A DNA stretch of 64,000 nt from Oreocharis arfaki (Eukaryota > Chordata > Aves > Passeriformes > Paramythiidae): assembly GCA_013398015.1 (NCBI GenBank), contig VZRR01005755.1:398878-462877 (forward strand), read 5' to 3'. Shown in pieces: positions 11,056-24,049 of the stretch (its first letter is position 1; the number at the start of each line of letters is the position of its first letter). Both the position numbers and the translations under genes were made by a program. The notes under the pieces are model-generated. The model had not been told where the DNA came from, searched no databases, and saw only the letters and a program-made list of their open reading frames with translations.

Positions 11056-14000
11056 CTGTTGCACTTAATTCCTTATGTTGACATCTGAAAAGAAAGGAAA
11101 AAAACCTTCTTTTGGCTAATGTGAAAGTCTTTCCATGGGAAAGATGAAAAAGGCAGGTGAGGTGAAGGAGCTGATGGAGTTCAGAGTGGTTGGTAGTCAC
11201 ACAAAGGCTCGGTTTGGATGTTGCTTGTTTCCAGGGAAAACTAGAGTACTAATTGTTCTGCAGTGAGGGGGAGGAATTTTTATTAAATGGGGGACATAAA
11301 TGAAGTTACGAGGAAATGTATTTTATTTCTAGATCACTGCAGAACAGTTCCATAAATCCCCTTCTGCAATCTCAGAACTCAGACTGTTTTCTGTCTCTAT
11401 TCCTTTCAACCTAATTTTAATGAATAACGGCCTGGTGATGTCTGACTGACAGCCTGGCAGGGGATTGGCTACGATGCCAACCTGGACCCAGAGTTATAGG
11501 ACATTGCAATCCCTTCCTGCCTGGTCAGCCACAGTTTTCAAAAGTAAAGAATAGCTGAAAAGGAATAACAAATAAAATATATCATGCTTTCCAAATAAAC
11601 AATGGATTAGATGACGAGGAGAGTTCTAAATACCTGACACTCATGCTCTTCCTAGTGAATTGATTCTGAAATTCATCTCATTTTGCCATAAGGCAAATAG
11701 CCATATACGAAATCTTACATGGAATCAAATCATAGCTCAAAATTTTCAGCAGTGATCTGATATATTCCATTTTACTGCACCTTTTCTGTGTCACAGGCAC
11801 AGGAGCTGCTGAAGTTCCTGTGCTGAGGACTTCGTGTCTATCCTCTGAAGTTTTGAGATACCAGCTGCCAATAGGAGCCAGAGCTAATGGGTGGGGTGAA
11901 GAGCAAATAGGGGTACATGGAGTTCAGCTTTTCATTCTAAGTGTCCAAGGCAGAGAGACAACTCACTAGGCAGAGAAAAAACCAAACCAACAAACAAACC
12001 TGAAAAAAACCCAGCTTTCCTTCCTTCCGTGCATCTACTGAATGATACGAAGTACAACATGCTGATACCAGTGTTCCTTGCCATGACCTGGAGCCCCTGT
12101 AAGTACTTAAGCTACTTTTCCCTAAAACTGGCCTCCCCTCAGACATTTTTGTTTTGCAACACAGAGGCATTACTTCTGTATAGGTAAGTGCATATAGAGT
12201 CTGGGGGCAAAGAAGCACACCTCTTGTTGATTAAGAACCCAACAGACTTTCTGCTGAAAAGTGTTAAAGACAGGAATTTATGCAGTGATATTTAGTTAAT
12301 TTGTGATGTGGCTTCTTACCCCCTGAGAGCAGGAGCCATGGTCCATTCATCATCGGTCCCAAACAAACAATGTGTATTTTTAGCTTCTTCTTTCAGGAAA
12401 GATAAAAAATAGTTTGAGCTAGCATGACATGACTTAGGTGGGGACACGTTTATGTTTTTTAATTTGTTTAGATAATTGGGTCACAGGAAAGCACTCCTGT
12501 GAGAACCACTCTCATTCCCAGAGAACCAGAGAGGTGAAGGGGTGGGAGAGAGTTGAGATTATTGCTAAAATAAAACATCCTGTGCAAAAGAGCCATTGTC
12601 TACGTAGCGCTAATCTTAAGGTAGTTTAGAAAGATGACAAAAAAGTTCAGCCTTAACTCTGCCCTTTTTCATCATGTGTTTGTATCTCAAAATAAATATC
12701 TATAGAGTCTGGCTTCGTCCTAGTATATATACGTCAGTACAGTGTGCCCCAGACTTGTTACATCTAGAGTAGCAATTCCCCACTGTGCATTTGTGCACTG
12801 TTCAAATGGTCAACATTTTACCACTACTATTTAGATTTAATTTTTATTGTATTTATTTTTCCTTTTTCCAAATTTCAACTTTTTATTTGGTTCTCACGAA
12901 CAGTTTGATATAATCCCTTTTAATCTGTAATCTAATTACATGTACTGTGTTTCCATGCACAGTTTGTGCTTTTTGAACTAGGAGCTTTAGACTCTTGCAG
13001 CCAAGGAGAAATTCATAAAAAAAGCTCACCAGAAGTTTTGTAACTACACATGATTTAATTAGGAATCAATTCACTTATTGGATAAAAAACCCTCTCCTAC
13101 TATTTTTTGAACCTGGTGGTGGGAGCTCTCTGTGTGTGACAGCAACCTCAAATAATTAGCCTGGTGCCAAGTGAAGGCTGTTAAACCTCCATCACCCCAA
13201 ACATCTGACTGGATGTACAGAGAGGATGTTTTAGCAGTGATTTCTGCCCTGACATGTTGCAAAAACAGCTTCTGAAAATCAGGGTGGAGGCAAATATGTT
13301 TGAGTTTGAGCAACATTCCCCAACAGCCTGTCCAGAACAGGCACTTGTGCAGTGTGATCCCTCTGCTCCACTCCACACACTGCAGTGTTACAGGATCAGG
13401 GACATGATTGAGTTACCAACTCTGTTTGTGGCAGCACATGAGAATGTTTATGGATTTGTATTGTTCTCCTGCTTTGGAAAAATGCCATGCCACCTCCCAC
13501 TTCCCCTTCCTTTTACACATATAATATGAGAGGTTTGAGCGAAATGCCCATCCAGATCCTGGACAGCCATCACATCTAACCAGGCAGCACAAGGAGGCTC
13601 TTCCTGATGTCAGAGCTCAGCTTCAGAGGGTTCCTTTCCTTCTATTGCTTGTGTCACGGGCATGAGACAAACAGCTCCGTTTGCTGTTTCTCTCCATCTG
13701 TTCAAGGTTATCCTTCCCAGCTTCTTTCCTCTTCGCCTCCTCATCCACGTTCTGTTGCCACACATCTGGCTTTGAGCATGGACCCACTTCTTGGATCTGA
13801 TCCCTAGCAGCTGTCTGCTGCCAGTACTTTCCCACAGAGGATAGGGATGGGATCCAAAAGGCAAGGGGAAATGAAGGACAAGCTGGGAACATCCACAGCA
13901 GGTGGAGGTTAAGACAACTGAATCTCTACAGGAGCAATGTCCTTTTTCCTTCTCTCCATTCAGCTCCATGACTGTCTGACTCTTCAGTATGTCTTTCCTA

Positions 14001-14880
14001 TCCAATTATTTATTATTTCTGAAAACGTAGACTGCCTCCTGTGCCTCCTTTACCTCTGAATAAGCTCTTTCTGGATACAGACTTACACAGCAGGTTCTGT
14101 TACCAACATGGATCACTGGGAGCACATCCCAACAGACACAGCAAAAAAGGCGCATAGGGGAAAATGACACATCCTGCTCAAACCATTAGGATTGAGACAC
14201 TTCTTTCATTTGTCTGGTAGCAGATGCCAACAAGATGTAGCTCGAGAATTCAGTCCATGCAGCTCCTCCTCCATGCCTAAGCAGGTTTTTTTCAGGGGTT
14301 ATGAAGTGCAAACAGCAGTGAGTGAGGGCTGAAAAAGAGGGAACATGGAAACTGGAAATGTGCTTTCTATGTTATGTAGTAACAACACAGTCACCTTTAG
14401 TCTCCAGGGCTGTTGGAAGAAACTTCCCAATGTCATTAAGGAACTTGGATTGTCTTCAAAAGCATCCTATGCTAACGGCTTCCTTTTGAGCGGGAGTAAG
14501 AGAGAAAGGCAAAAGAAAACTAGGTTTGACCAAAACCCACCTGAAAACTCGGGAGTCTTTCTGATGCCTTCCACAGCTTTGGATCTGGTCTTCTTTTTGT
14601 CCTTTTGTGGGCTTGGTCTCATGCTAAATCCCAGACCCGGAGAGCTCTGAGCGGGGACAGATTACCATCTTCTTTTCAGAAGCCTAACACTGGGATATAT
14701 GGATACGCTTATTTTGCAGATGCCAATAGCTAACATATTCATTGTGTTCAACATACACAGTGCTCCGAAGCTGCTGCTAAAAGAGGACAGACATTTTATC
14801 TGGCTTATCATCAGCCTACACGCACTGGAGAAGGATCCTAGGCTTTTAGTTCACCCTTGCTCTCGGTTTTATTTCAGCAC
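11056..14880. other. Non-coding stretch, no gene seen
   Basis: The longest frame is 131 codons (minus strand, 13610-14005), overlapped by unrelated 89- and 66-codon frames, which is the pattern of chance. A CAAA/AAACC simple-sequence patch lies at about 11975-12000. Around 12832-12870 the sequence becomes strongly AT-rich. I see nothing else. Confidence 0.6.
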
Positions 14881-14884
14881 ATTG

Positions 14885-15210
14885 TCCCATTAATGATTGA
14901 GCACTATTTGAGCTGCATTTTATTAAGTTGCCTGAAGGCTGTCTGGCATCAGCAAAGTAAATATACTTGTGGTGATATTATTATTATTAGATTCATGCTA
15001 ATAAAAGGTTAACAACCCAGCAGAAGGTCTTTAATCAGCCTATGCTGTGTAGCCAAACCCAAAGCTTTTTATTGGGATTTTTTTTCCTCTAGCCACATAG
15101 GGTCCTGTCCATGTGAGAGGAGAAAAAAATATCATCAGCTGAGTGATTAATTTACATGGCTTTGTTTCTTTGATGAATTTTACTCCTTTTCTCTGCTACC
15201 TAATTGGTTT
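14885..15210. promoter_or_regulatory. Candidate enhancer-like block
   Basis: About 320 bases are dense in developmental transcription-factor-type motifs: ATTAATGATTGA at 14889-14900 (homeodomain/PBX type), an ATT run at about 14976-14990, a CCAAT box on the minus strand at 15071-15075, TGATTAATTT at 15144-15153, CTTTGTT (SOX type) at 15160-15166 and CTTTGAT (TCF/LEF type) at 15168-15174. No frame is open and no repeat is recognised. The reading as a conserved non-coding element is inference from texture only. Confidence 0.25.
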
Positions 15211-17340
15211 GGAATTTCCTTCCCCTTACTCAGAATTTCACAGAATGAACCGCTAACATCCAGTAATAAACCCTTCACTGCACCAGTAACTTGCAGCAAC
15301 CCATTGAAGTAAGATCCCAGTTCTTGGTTAGTGCAAGCTGAAGGAGATGGTCTGATGGATCAAAGTAAAACCAGGGCCAGCCAGAAACCAACATCATGTT
15401 GAAAACACGTGTGGGTAGCGACAAACGAAATTCCCCAGGGTAATTAATGAATCTACTCAATGCTTTGTTTGTCTGTAAAAGCAAAACAAATGCTTCCCTA
15501 CTTCATCAGGGCATTGTGAGGATAACTTCCAGTAAAATGTAGGCAGCCAAGCACTCCTAGGAGGGTGGTGACACATGAACTCCTTTGTAGAACAGCTCTG
15601 TCCACTCCCTGTTTCTCACCACCTCCTCTGTGCCTCGGTGGATTCAAATGTAACCATTTCCTTTGCAAATGAACCTCACAAGTATAACTCTGAAATGCAG
15701 CCATTAAGAGAAACTCCAGCACCTACAGCATTCATACAGCCATGTTCCCCCTTTCAGTCACTGCCAAACTGGGTCTGCAGCTCTTGTTCTGGTACAGTCA
15801 CAACACCTCCAGGGCTTGTGCATGTTTGCCTCCTTTTGGGATCTATCACACCTCACCATTGCTGTGGTTTTGCTCAGGACCCTCCATAGCGATAGTAAAG
15901 ACGTCCACTTTTCCTAGCTATTCTTTTGCTCCGGGAAACACATTCTTGGCTGATCCTGCACTTCAGACACACTTGCAGACACACACAGCCTGCCTTTTAT
16001 AAATCCAATCCCCTGGGTTTGTTGTCCTCTCATATGGTCTCCATTTTCTTTCTTTTCTTTTTTCCCTTTTTTAAAAAAAAATTGTTATTATTATTTGTTT
16101 GCACGGCTATTTGCTGCGAAAATGCTGCTCACTTATGGAGACTTAATTTGAATTCACACTGATTTTCAGTTTCATACCTTGATTTTGTAACTTCTATCAC
16201 AAAAAAATTAATTCTGTGCTTCTGAGCAGCTCAGTGCTCCCTACAACTGTCCTGAGCTTGAAACTAAGCTTGAATATCTCTCTGCAACTTATTGCTGTTT
16301 TAAACCTGAGGGTTGTGCTGACATTGTTGTCAGCTCCACAAGGTGTCTTTTTTCCTGGCAGTCCCAAGGTACAGTGGTGGCACAACTGTGGGCAGGTATC
16401 TCCCCTGGTTCCCTGTGGACTCTCTTCATCCTCCTATCTCTGCCCTGAAATAATTCCCCAGTGGCCTCTTGGTAAATCCAAGTTGGGAGTGGTGTGTTGA
16501 TTCTCACTCTTGTCTCCTATCTGGGTTCAGTGGATGCTCTCCAAGGAGGCCTGAAACTTCTGCAGTGTGGATGTGACTGGTTCAAGACTTCAACTCGGAC
16601 ATTACAGCACTTTTTTTGAGCAGGGTTTTGCTACAAAACACAATGTACTGTAGAGGACGGTGTGCTTGCAATGGTGTGAATGCAGCGCGGAGCAGAACTT
16701 CAGCTGAGCTGCATCCCTCCGATCTCAGGAGCCTGTGTAACAGGCCTCTTGAAGGACACTTTCAAGGGCATAGTGATTGTGTTTATACTCAGGTGTAGGA
16801 GAGATCCTGAGGTCAAATATGCAGTTTGTCCTCATTACTTGTCTGCGGGAAGACCTTGGAGCTAATCTTGGTGCAATCTAGCTGATACTCCTGGTACAGC
16901 AGTGTGAACACCCTCAGCTTATCCCCTACAGAAATCTGGAGGTGCAGCCAAATTATCCGGCAAGAAAGTAGGTGGTAATAACAGTCACTCCTAAAGACAG
17001 CCAGTCATTGCTCTGCAGAACCCGGGGGAATTGCATTCTTACTGTGCAGCTGATCTAATTCCTGCCCCAGAACTGAACAACACAAAGTCATGCCTCTCCC
17101 TAGGTCAGACCATGCTGACTTCCATGCACCCTGACAGGCCATGAGCCCTGGAAAGCTGCATTAGCACCCACAACTACAAACCCACAAAATTAGAGCAGGC
17201 ATGCAGGAGCTGGAACAAATGAATGGATCTTAAGTTTGGTCTCTTCAGAAAGAACCCCAGAAAGTATGGCTCCTAGGGAAGGGCATAAGGAATATAATCT
17301 GAGTGCTGAAGGAAATAACTGGATGATTATTCAATTTTCT
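15211..17340. other. Non-coding stretch, no gene seen
   Basis: Overlapping frames of 104 (15575-15889), 94 (16216-16500) and 86 codons on the plus strand lie in different phases and lack recognisable domains. A T/C-rich then A-rich patch lies at about 16045-16082. An ACAGAATGAACC string near 15240 faintly resembles an antisense CR1 tail but does not extend. Confidence 0.55.
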
Positions 17341-17354
17341 GTCTATCTTCCTTT

Positions 17355-17402
17355 CCCTTCCCTTCCCTTCCCTTCCCTTCCCTTCCCTTCCCTTCCCTTC
17401 CC
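17355..17402. repeat. (CCCTT)n pentanucleotide array
   Basis: Ten CCC tracts follow each other at an exact 5-base period with TT spacers, at 17355, 17360 and so on to 17400. On the minus strand this is (GGGAA)n, giving far more than the four G3 tracts needed for an intramolecular G-quadruplex with two-base loops. The purine/pyrimidine asymmetry also allows triplex DNA. The minus-strand open frame across it, with a Gly-Lys-Gly-Arg-Glu repeat, is only the translated microsatellite. Confidence 0.95.
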
Positions 17403-17799
17403 TCCTCATCCTTAAAGGAGTAGAAAAGAAACTCACCTTATATTCCTAGATGGGTATTAGTGAATAGGTGAGTCTAGGTGAACAATTAATACAATGTTCA
17501 AGAAGAAAGAAAAGTCTCCCATTTACTCTCCCCACCTCATCCCCCATCTTCCTATCTTCTTATTTTTTGACCTAGGACTTTTCTGAGATGTCCTTTCACA
17601 GCTTCTCCCCTGTTCTGTCAGAAACCCAGAGATATTCTAGAATTTCTGGTTTTAATTGTTTTTTTTGGTTTTTTTTTAAGATTACACTTTTAAAGTATTT
17701 TATTTCTATTTCTTAATAATATTTAGGCACTCTATAGCCAGGAAAAAAAATCCTCTAATTGCTCTGTTCCCTCTCATAGGCTAGAAAAACTCACTCAGT

Positions 17800-17829
17800 A
17801 ATTCCCACTTTTATAATTCCCACTTTTAT
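17800..17829 (+). repeat. 15-bp perfect tandem duplication
   Basis: The unit AATTCCCACTTTTAT occurs twice in direct succession (17800-17814 and 17815-17829) with no mismatch, so the duplication is probably recent. No function is suggested. Confidence 0.9.
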
Positions 17830-19980
17830 ACTTGTAATTTTGTGGTTGAACCAGCATGCAAATTTTAAGACAACTCCCTGCCTTGATTTCACCAAGTGTT
17901 TAGTGAATCTCTTGCAAAGGTTAATTATCTTCATGCTGAAAGTCAGACTTGCAGCTCATTTTCAAGTTTACCTTCTGACTTCACCTTGCAACCACTGGAT
18001 CTCCTGCCTTTGCTGACTAGCTTAGAAAAAGTCCTCCCCACAAACACATTCTCCCACTGTGTGTTTTGAGGTTCCTGCAGGATCTGGAGTGCATTAGGCA
18101 TGTTCCAAAGGTACCAGACAGGGCTGTGCCTCGCATAATGTTCTTGCAACCCAGAGGAGTGGGGAAGGAAAATGAATAAAAATGGAAATGTATATAAAAA
18201 AAGTGATGTATAATAAGTCTTTCACTTTCCTGCAGATCTTCTCCTAGCTGTGCTCTGCCTTGCCAGGCAGGGCCTAGGATGAAGGAGTGAACATCTCAGA
18301 ATCAGAATCTGAGCCCAGACCTCATGAGCACATTGCCCCATCTCCAGTAAGTGAGGGGTTAAGCTCAGTTCTGTGTCTCTGCTACCCATTAAAGTCAACC
18401 TCTCTACCCAATTTAGAAACTGAATTTATTTCCTGGAGCAGAGGTAACTTGGAAGGCTGAATCAGGTCTCAAGGTAAGCCTAGAGTGCCTAAATGCTTTG
18501 TAAAATAGGAGCAGAACTTTGAATAAGGCATTGGTAAAATACCATCTCTCGGCCATCGCTGCCTCCTTCTGCAGCTCTGGCCCGATGTGACAAACGGAAG
18601 TAGGAGTATTCAAGTGGGGGTGGAAGACAGAGGGAAATTTTATGACCTTGTTTGCTTCTCCTGCATCAAAAGGTTATCATAGACTGAGCAGCACCTTTCT
18701 TTCCATGTATGAACTCCTTGTTACACTTTGGCTTGGCTGCCATTGCTCCATCCCAACTAAAAATCAGCAATGTGCTCCTTTTTGGGGTGGTAGGCCAGCA
18801 TGAGTCTCCTGGAGGAAATAAAAGACATGTACTGTTAAGTGTCTGAAAAAGACCCAGGACAACGAGTTCACCTAAAATGTGTATGTACATACGAGGCCTT
18901 TCTTCCCAAACAACTCATCTTTCAGCTGGCATCAGTAAATCAGCAGCTGGGCTGTCAGATATGGAAGGAAGTGGCAGCTGAATGCAGGCTGAGCTGTACA
19001 CGGATGGCATTGGGTGCAGTTAGCCAGGAACAACTGGCAAAGCTCAGGTCACAGGAGAAGATGAACAAAGAAGGGATATTACAGATGAGGCAAGACATGC
19101 ATTGGCAATGCTGCTTGGTTTCCCGCAATGGGACTGAACAGTGGTGAAAGTGTCCATGGATGTGACAGTCAGCTTCAGGCGGGGAGACAGGAAAGTGGTC
19201 ATTGCACTCTGGAAGGGAGTCTGCTTTCATCATTTCCCAGTGCCAGGTGCTGTGCTTGCTGTACGGAGGCACAGCTCCACATCCAACCGTGCAGCTCAGA
19301 GAAAGCTCAGAGCAGAGACTTTCCCCCGGCCTCCCCAGTCTCTCCTGGATCAGGGCCATCACCTTGCTGTGGTGGTGGGCCTGAGTTTGTTTTGACTCCA
19401 GCCTGCTGTTGCTAGCGTGACCTGCAGCCTTACTGACCATTTCCTATTGAACTCAAAGTTTCCCAACTAAGCCGGACAGCAGGTAAACAGGAGGAAGAAA
19501 TCTTTAACAGAGAGCCTTGTCAAAGCTGTGCTGGATCATCCAGTGAGCACTGGAGAACTTGGCAGGAGAAGAGTCAAAGAGTTGGATCAGGGCTATTCCT
19601 TTTTTGCTAACTGCTCCTGACATTTCTCTTCTCACACAGATGCACAGCATTCAAAGGTTTTGCCAGAAGTTCCTCTACGCAGGTTCATGTCTCACTCTTT
19701 GACTGTTCATTGACACAAGCCTTGAAAGGGAAAAAAATTAACTTAATTGCTCTAGGGTGGAGGGGGAGAGAAAAGAAAATAATATTAAAAACATAACTGC
19801 AACCCACAGGATCTGCAGGAGATGTGGAATAGGGAAGGGTGTGCTTGAGCAAATGCTAGGATGTCATTTGGCCAGACATTTATACCTCCAAGGTCACCCA
19901 AGAGTTTTGACTGAATAATAAATTTTTTTGTATCTTATCCTGAAACCTGGGAGAAGCAGCAGGGGTGGAGGAGTAATAGA
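17830..19980. other. Non-coding stretch with overlapping ORFs, no gene assigned
   Basis: This part has the densest opposing open frames of its region: 161 codons on the minus strand (18955-19440, Cys/His-rich), facing 102 codons (18839-19147) and 95 codons (19128-19415) on the plus strand. None contains a motif I recognise. Being open on both strands reflects locally few stop triplets, so all were rejected as genes. A lineage-specific small gene or non-coding RNA cannot be ruled out. Confidence 0.5.
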
Positions 19981-19982
19981 GA

Positions 19983-20006
19983 GGGAGGGAAAAGGGGGGT
20001 TGTGGG
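19983..20006 (+). other. G-quadruplex motif
   Basis: Four G tracts occur with short loops: GGG, A, GGG, AAAA, GGGGGG, TTGT, GGG. All loops are four bases or fewer, meeting the usual G3+N1-7 rule on the plus strand. No gene start or CpG-rich promoter surrounds it. Confidence 0.75.
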
Positions 20007-23000
20007 AAAGCAACTCAGTCCTTACTGCTCTAAACCCTGTGGAGCCTGATAACACAAATATTTGCAGATCCTGGCAGTAGTCTGTGTAACACAGAGTATG
20101 TGACCATCTTAAGGCTTATTCCACATTTATTTTTCTTTAATTGCTGGATGTTGCAGCCTGTTGTCCCAGCTCCTGCAGCGGCAAGAAATAGGGAACTGGA
20201 ATCATGAGTGTTCAACTCCGTGTTCCCAAAAAACTTGCTGCTGACTTCTCAGCTTGGAAGAGAAGATGGTCTAGGGAAGAAGAAGGAATTATAAGAGGAA
20301 AACCTCCCACTGAGGACACTGTTCTTTCCCGGTGGGATTACAAGAAACTGTTCAGTAAGGGACTGGAATTCTGATACTGGTGTCTTAAAGGGAAAGAATC
20401 AAGTCTACATTCTTCCAAAATATATTTTCCCCCCAAAATTAAAGCACCACCCCCTCCAAAAAATACCTTCTAATACCGTATGTGAGGAGAAAGCGGTATC
20501 AGGGCACACTTGTGTGCTGCCACCACCTCTCTGCCTCATAAAGATAGGCAGCAATTCCTAAGATATATATTAGACTAATTCATCTTCCCTTTGACAGGAT
20601 AAATACCCCAGATTCAAAGGCTTTTTTAACTCTCTGGTCGTACAGTGTCTCCTGCAAAGTGTTGTATACACTTTGCTTCTCTAATCAAGGAGGAAAAAGC
20701 TGTTTGATTAAACTTGGTCTTCTGAATCCAATTTGAAAACCCAAAGTGAATCATGCTAACTGATAGCAACCAAACAAAAGCCTACAGGGAGCTCAGAGGT
20801 TAAACCCAGGCTGCAGCATTGAGCAGTACTGCAGTGGCTTTATTGTTTCTGCAGATCTGTCCCGCGTCAGCTGCCTACTCCAGCTCACACTTCCCACCAA
20901 AAAAATTTGTGGATCTACTATTCAGTGGTCCTGTAATACAAACAGCAATAAGGACATGCGGTGCCACAGAAAGCTTGGGTAAAAAAGTTGCTAGCTCTAC
21001 TCTGTGCCTTTAGTGTTGTGCAACGGCTTTTAATGCAGAAAAGAGTATTTGTGTTTGTAATGAAAAAGAGGAATAGATAGATAAGGGGCTTGGGATGTCA
21101 AAGATCCTTGTTGTAAGTGAAAGCAATTCAGTAAATGAAAGCAAACAGTAAACAGTTTACTTTTGTGGAAAAGAGGGCAGAAATGAATGAGGGCTTTTTC
21201 CTCTCTTAATGGAATGGGTTCTTTCTCTATAAATGCACTCTCTAAAATATATTATTATTTACAAATTTATCTTTTGATATACTTAATTTACATTTCTTTC
21301 TGTGATCGGATGAATCATGCAATCAAGACCAGGAACTATCATTGGGAAGTTCCCCAAGAGACAATACCTTTGTTTTTATCACCACTGAATTGTAAACAGA
21401 TAGATCACATCAGCAAAGGGAGTTATACTGAGGTCTGTGTCAGTAGATTCTGATGATTAGCACAGGCCAGCTGCTGACTGCGAGATCTGCTGCTGTCCAC
21501 GTGTAAGACACTGCCTGAGGTGTAATATCTCAGCTGAGACTGAAATCTGAACTGATGGCCTTGAATCAAGCTCCATTGGAAGGCTTTGTAGGTGTGATCC
21601 AAACCTCTTCAAGTCTCTAGAAAGTTTCCAAAGCTGAATGGAGTCAGACAGCAGAATCGTTTGTGTAGGTTCAGGATGTAACGACAGTGAAGAATTTTGC
21701 TCAAGTGAAAAACCCTAATGTTGCCTCTGCTAGTAAGAAGAGCTTGTGCAGGCCCCCAGATTAGGCTTTATGACCTTGAACCAGACCCTAGTGCCTTCAG
21801 ATTGTCCCATTTTTCCTGGGGAATGGATACAGACTTGGGAGGTGTCTTCAATTCTTTGTGGCTCCTTGGAAAATGGCCATAATCTCACCTTGACTCCAAG
21901 GAGAAGCCTTCTGAACTGAAAAGAAATTGTGCATTTCTAGTGGTCACTGCTCTTGTTGGAGAAATGGAGGCACTGACCAGCTTTCTGTTACATCTGTGTA
22001 AACTGTAGATGCTCAGCTGTTGTCTGAGTAAAAGTCAGGTTGCTACTCACTGCAGCCAGGTGTTAGTACAAAACTTGAGGTGCCTGAGTCCTCACTGAGT
22101 TCCAGAAGCTGGAGACCCAGCTGTAGTAGTAATCAACAGCCATACAGGACCAGGTAGTAGAGGGATTGAATAAGAGTAAGAATAAATATTGCCTGCTGCT
22201 CCTACTCAAACTGGTCATCAGAAACAGCAATTACTCAGAGGAACATAAGAATCACCCCACAGATTTCAAATAAGCTTGTGGTTTGATCTTTTTACATGCA
22301 AACACTACCAACCATGGCAAACCTTCTGGAAATAATGACAGCTTCAAGAGAAATTCTGTTCTCTGTGGTGCGTAGGACCAGCTTTTCTCCTGGCCTTCCA
22401 CAGCAAACAGGAACATAAAATGGCGTATTCAAATCAGAAGGCAGTCTGGAATTTTAAAAAGCAGGATAGTAACATGAGTAATACAGCTCCAAGTCTGAGT
22501 TAGCATCAGTGACCACTTCCTTAGAAGGTGGGTGTCCTCACAGGAGAGTCTAAAGAAGCCTGAATCTTCAGAAGTAATCATAGCTTTAATATTTATATTA
22601 CAAATGCTTTGCAAGTGACCACCTTCCTTGGGTGCTGCGGGGTAATTATTTGCTCTCAATGATTGTTCTTGTGAAAGAAAATAGAAGAAGTGAGGAATTC
22701 CTTTCCTTCATGCTCTTCGTCAGCCTGTCAACTTCAGACTTCTACTGACTCCTTGTCCTGCTGGACAAACAGAGACTCATTTAAACTATGTCCAGTTCAA
22801 TAACATCAGAATTAGATGGTGGGTTTGGAAGAGGAGCTGTCGTTTCCTGGGCCCATACAAAGACCAGGCACCATCTGAAGGTGTTCTTTAAAAGCTCCTA
22901 CAAAATTATATTGCTGTTAGTTTGAACTCCAGGCCACGACAGAGTACTCCCCTAGTTTTCTCTCTCTGCTTCATTCTGGAGTCTGGTTCATCTACCACAT

Positions 23001-24040
23001 GCAGTTTTTGCACAGCCTGAACTTGCTTGCTAGAGGTCAAACACTGATGCTTTTATTTCTGCCTCACCCCTCCTGACTGAAGAAAGAATAAATATTTGCT
23101 TAAAATTAAGCCCATTTTGGTCTGGAACTTCAGCAACAAAACAGTTTGGACGCTCTGCAAAAGAGGAAAGCATCCAGCATGCTTTGCCTTCCCGCTCCTC
23201 ATCACCCTGGGATTCCAAAAAGACTCAAAGTATTTTGCACAATATTTGAAAATAAATATTGCTCATCTTTGAGCTGATAGTTTGGAGCCCGAACGGGCTC
23301 AGGATTTATAACGGAAAGAGTGATGCAAGCTTAACGCTATGTGATCCATGTGTTGCTACCATCCAACAACCAGCTCCTGTCCAGTCTCCTTCTTGCAAGA
23401 ACAGTCATTTTCTTCCAAAATATCCCAAGGTTCCAAGATACTGTTCTGATTAACTCCTTCCTGAAGGGTTTGGACCCCAACTGTGGTCAATTATTCTGCC
23501 TGGAAGGGCCAGTCAGTAACAGATAATGTTTTATTATAATTTTACTTTGGATTCCTTCTCCTCATAAAGGACTTGCCTTTTTTCCTAGCACAAATACATT
23601 TTCTTGAGATCTAGCTAAGACTGGAAAAAGGATCCAGGGAGACAAATTATGGTGTACCATTATTAATTTGGAGGTGGAGGAAGACAGAGAAAAGTCATCC
23701 ATCACTCCCAGCCCTTTCTAAAGAGAGCCATCATGACTTGCCCACAGGCCTAATAATCTTCATCATTTTGAAAGGGAAACATCCCGCAAGGAAAAGTCAG
23801 GGAAGCTGGGGCTATTGAACAGGCTGATCTATAAAGATAATTCGTTCCATGTTTCTTCAGTTTTGACTTGCTCAATGGTTTGACTCATGAGAGCAGAATA
23901 ATGCCAAGGTGTTATGGACTGGAAGTGCAGCTCCCTGCAGATAGGGATTTGGCTGGAGCTTGAGCAATTACCTAAGAGGAGCATCCTGCAACTGAACACA
24001 AAGCTTCCCACAGAATCCTGCTCCAGTGATCAGATCCATC
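20007..24040. other. Non-coding stretch, no gene seen
   Basis: Frames are short (at most 92 codons) and without family likeness. An AT-rich stretch at about 21240-21300 and scattered AATAAATATT-like strings (about 22182, 23089, 23250) are compositional. No interspersed repeat is recognised, which makes this one of the barest parts of the window. Confidence 0.6.
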
Positions 24041-24049
24041 TGAGACTCT

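Noticed and set aside
5381..11455. Shared 15-mer TCTGACTGACAGCCT at 5381 and 11441
   Set aside because: A few shared 15-mers are expected by chance in 64 kb, and similarity does not extend on either side.
15236..15255. TTTCACAGAATGAACC as an antisense CR1 end
   Set aside because: The expected downstream GGTTGGAAGGGACC-type block is missing.
17245..17436. Gly-Lys-Gly-Arg-Glu repeat protein on the minus strand
   Set aside because: It is the translation of the CCCTT microsatellite.
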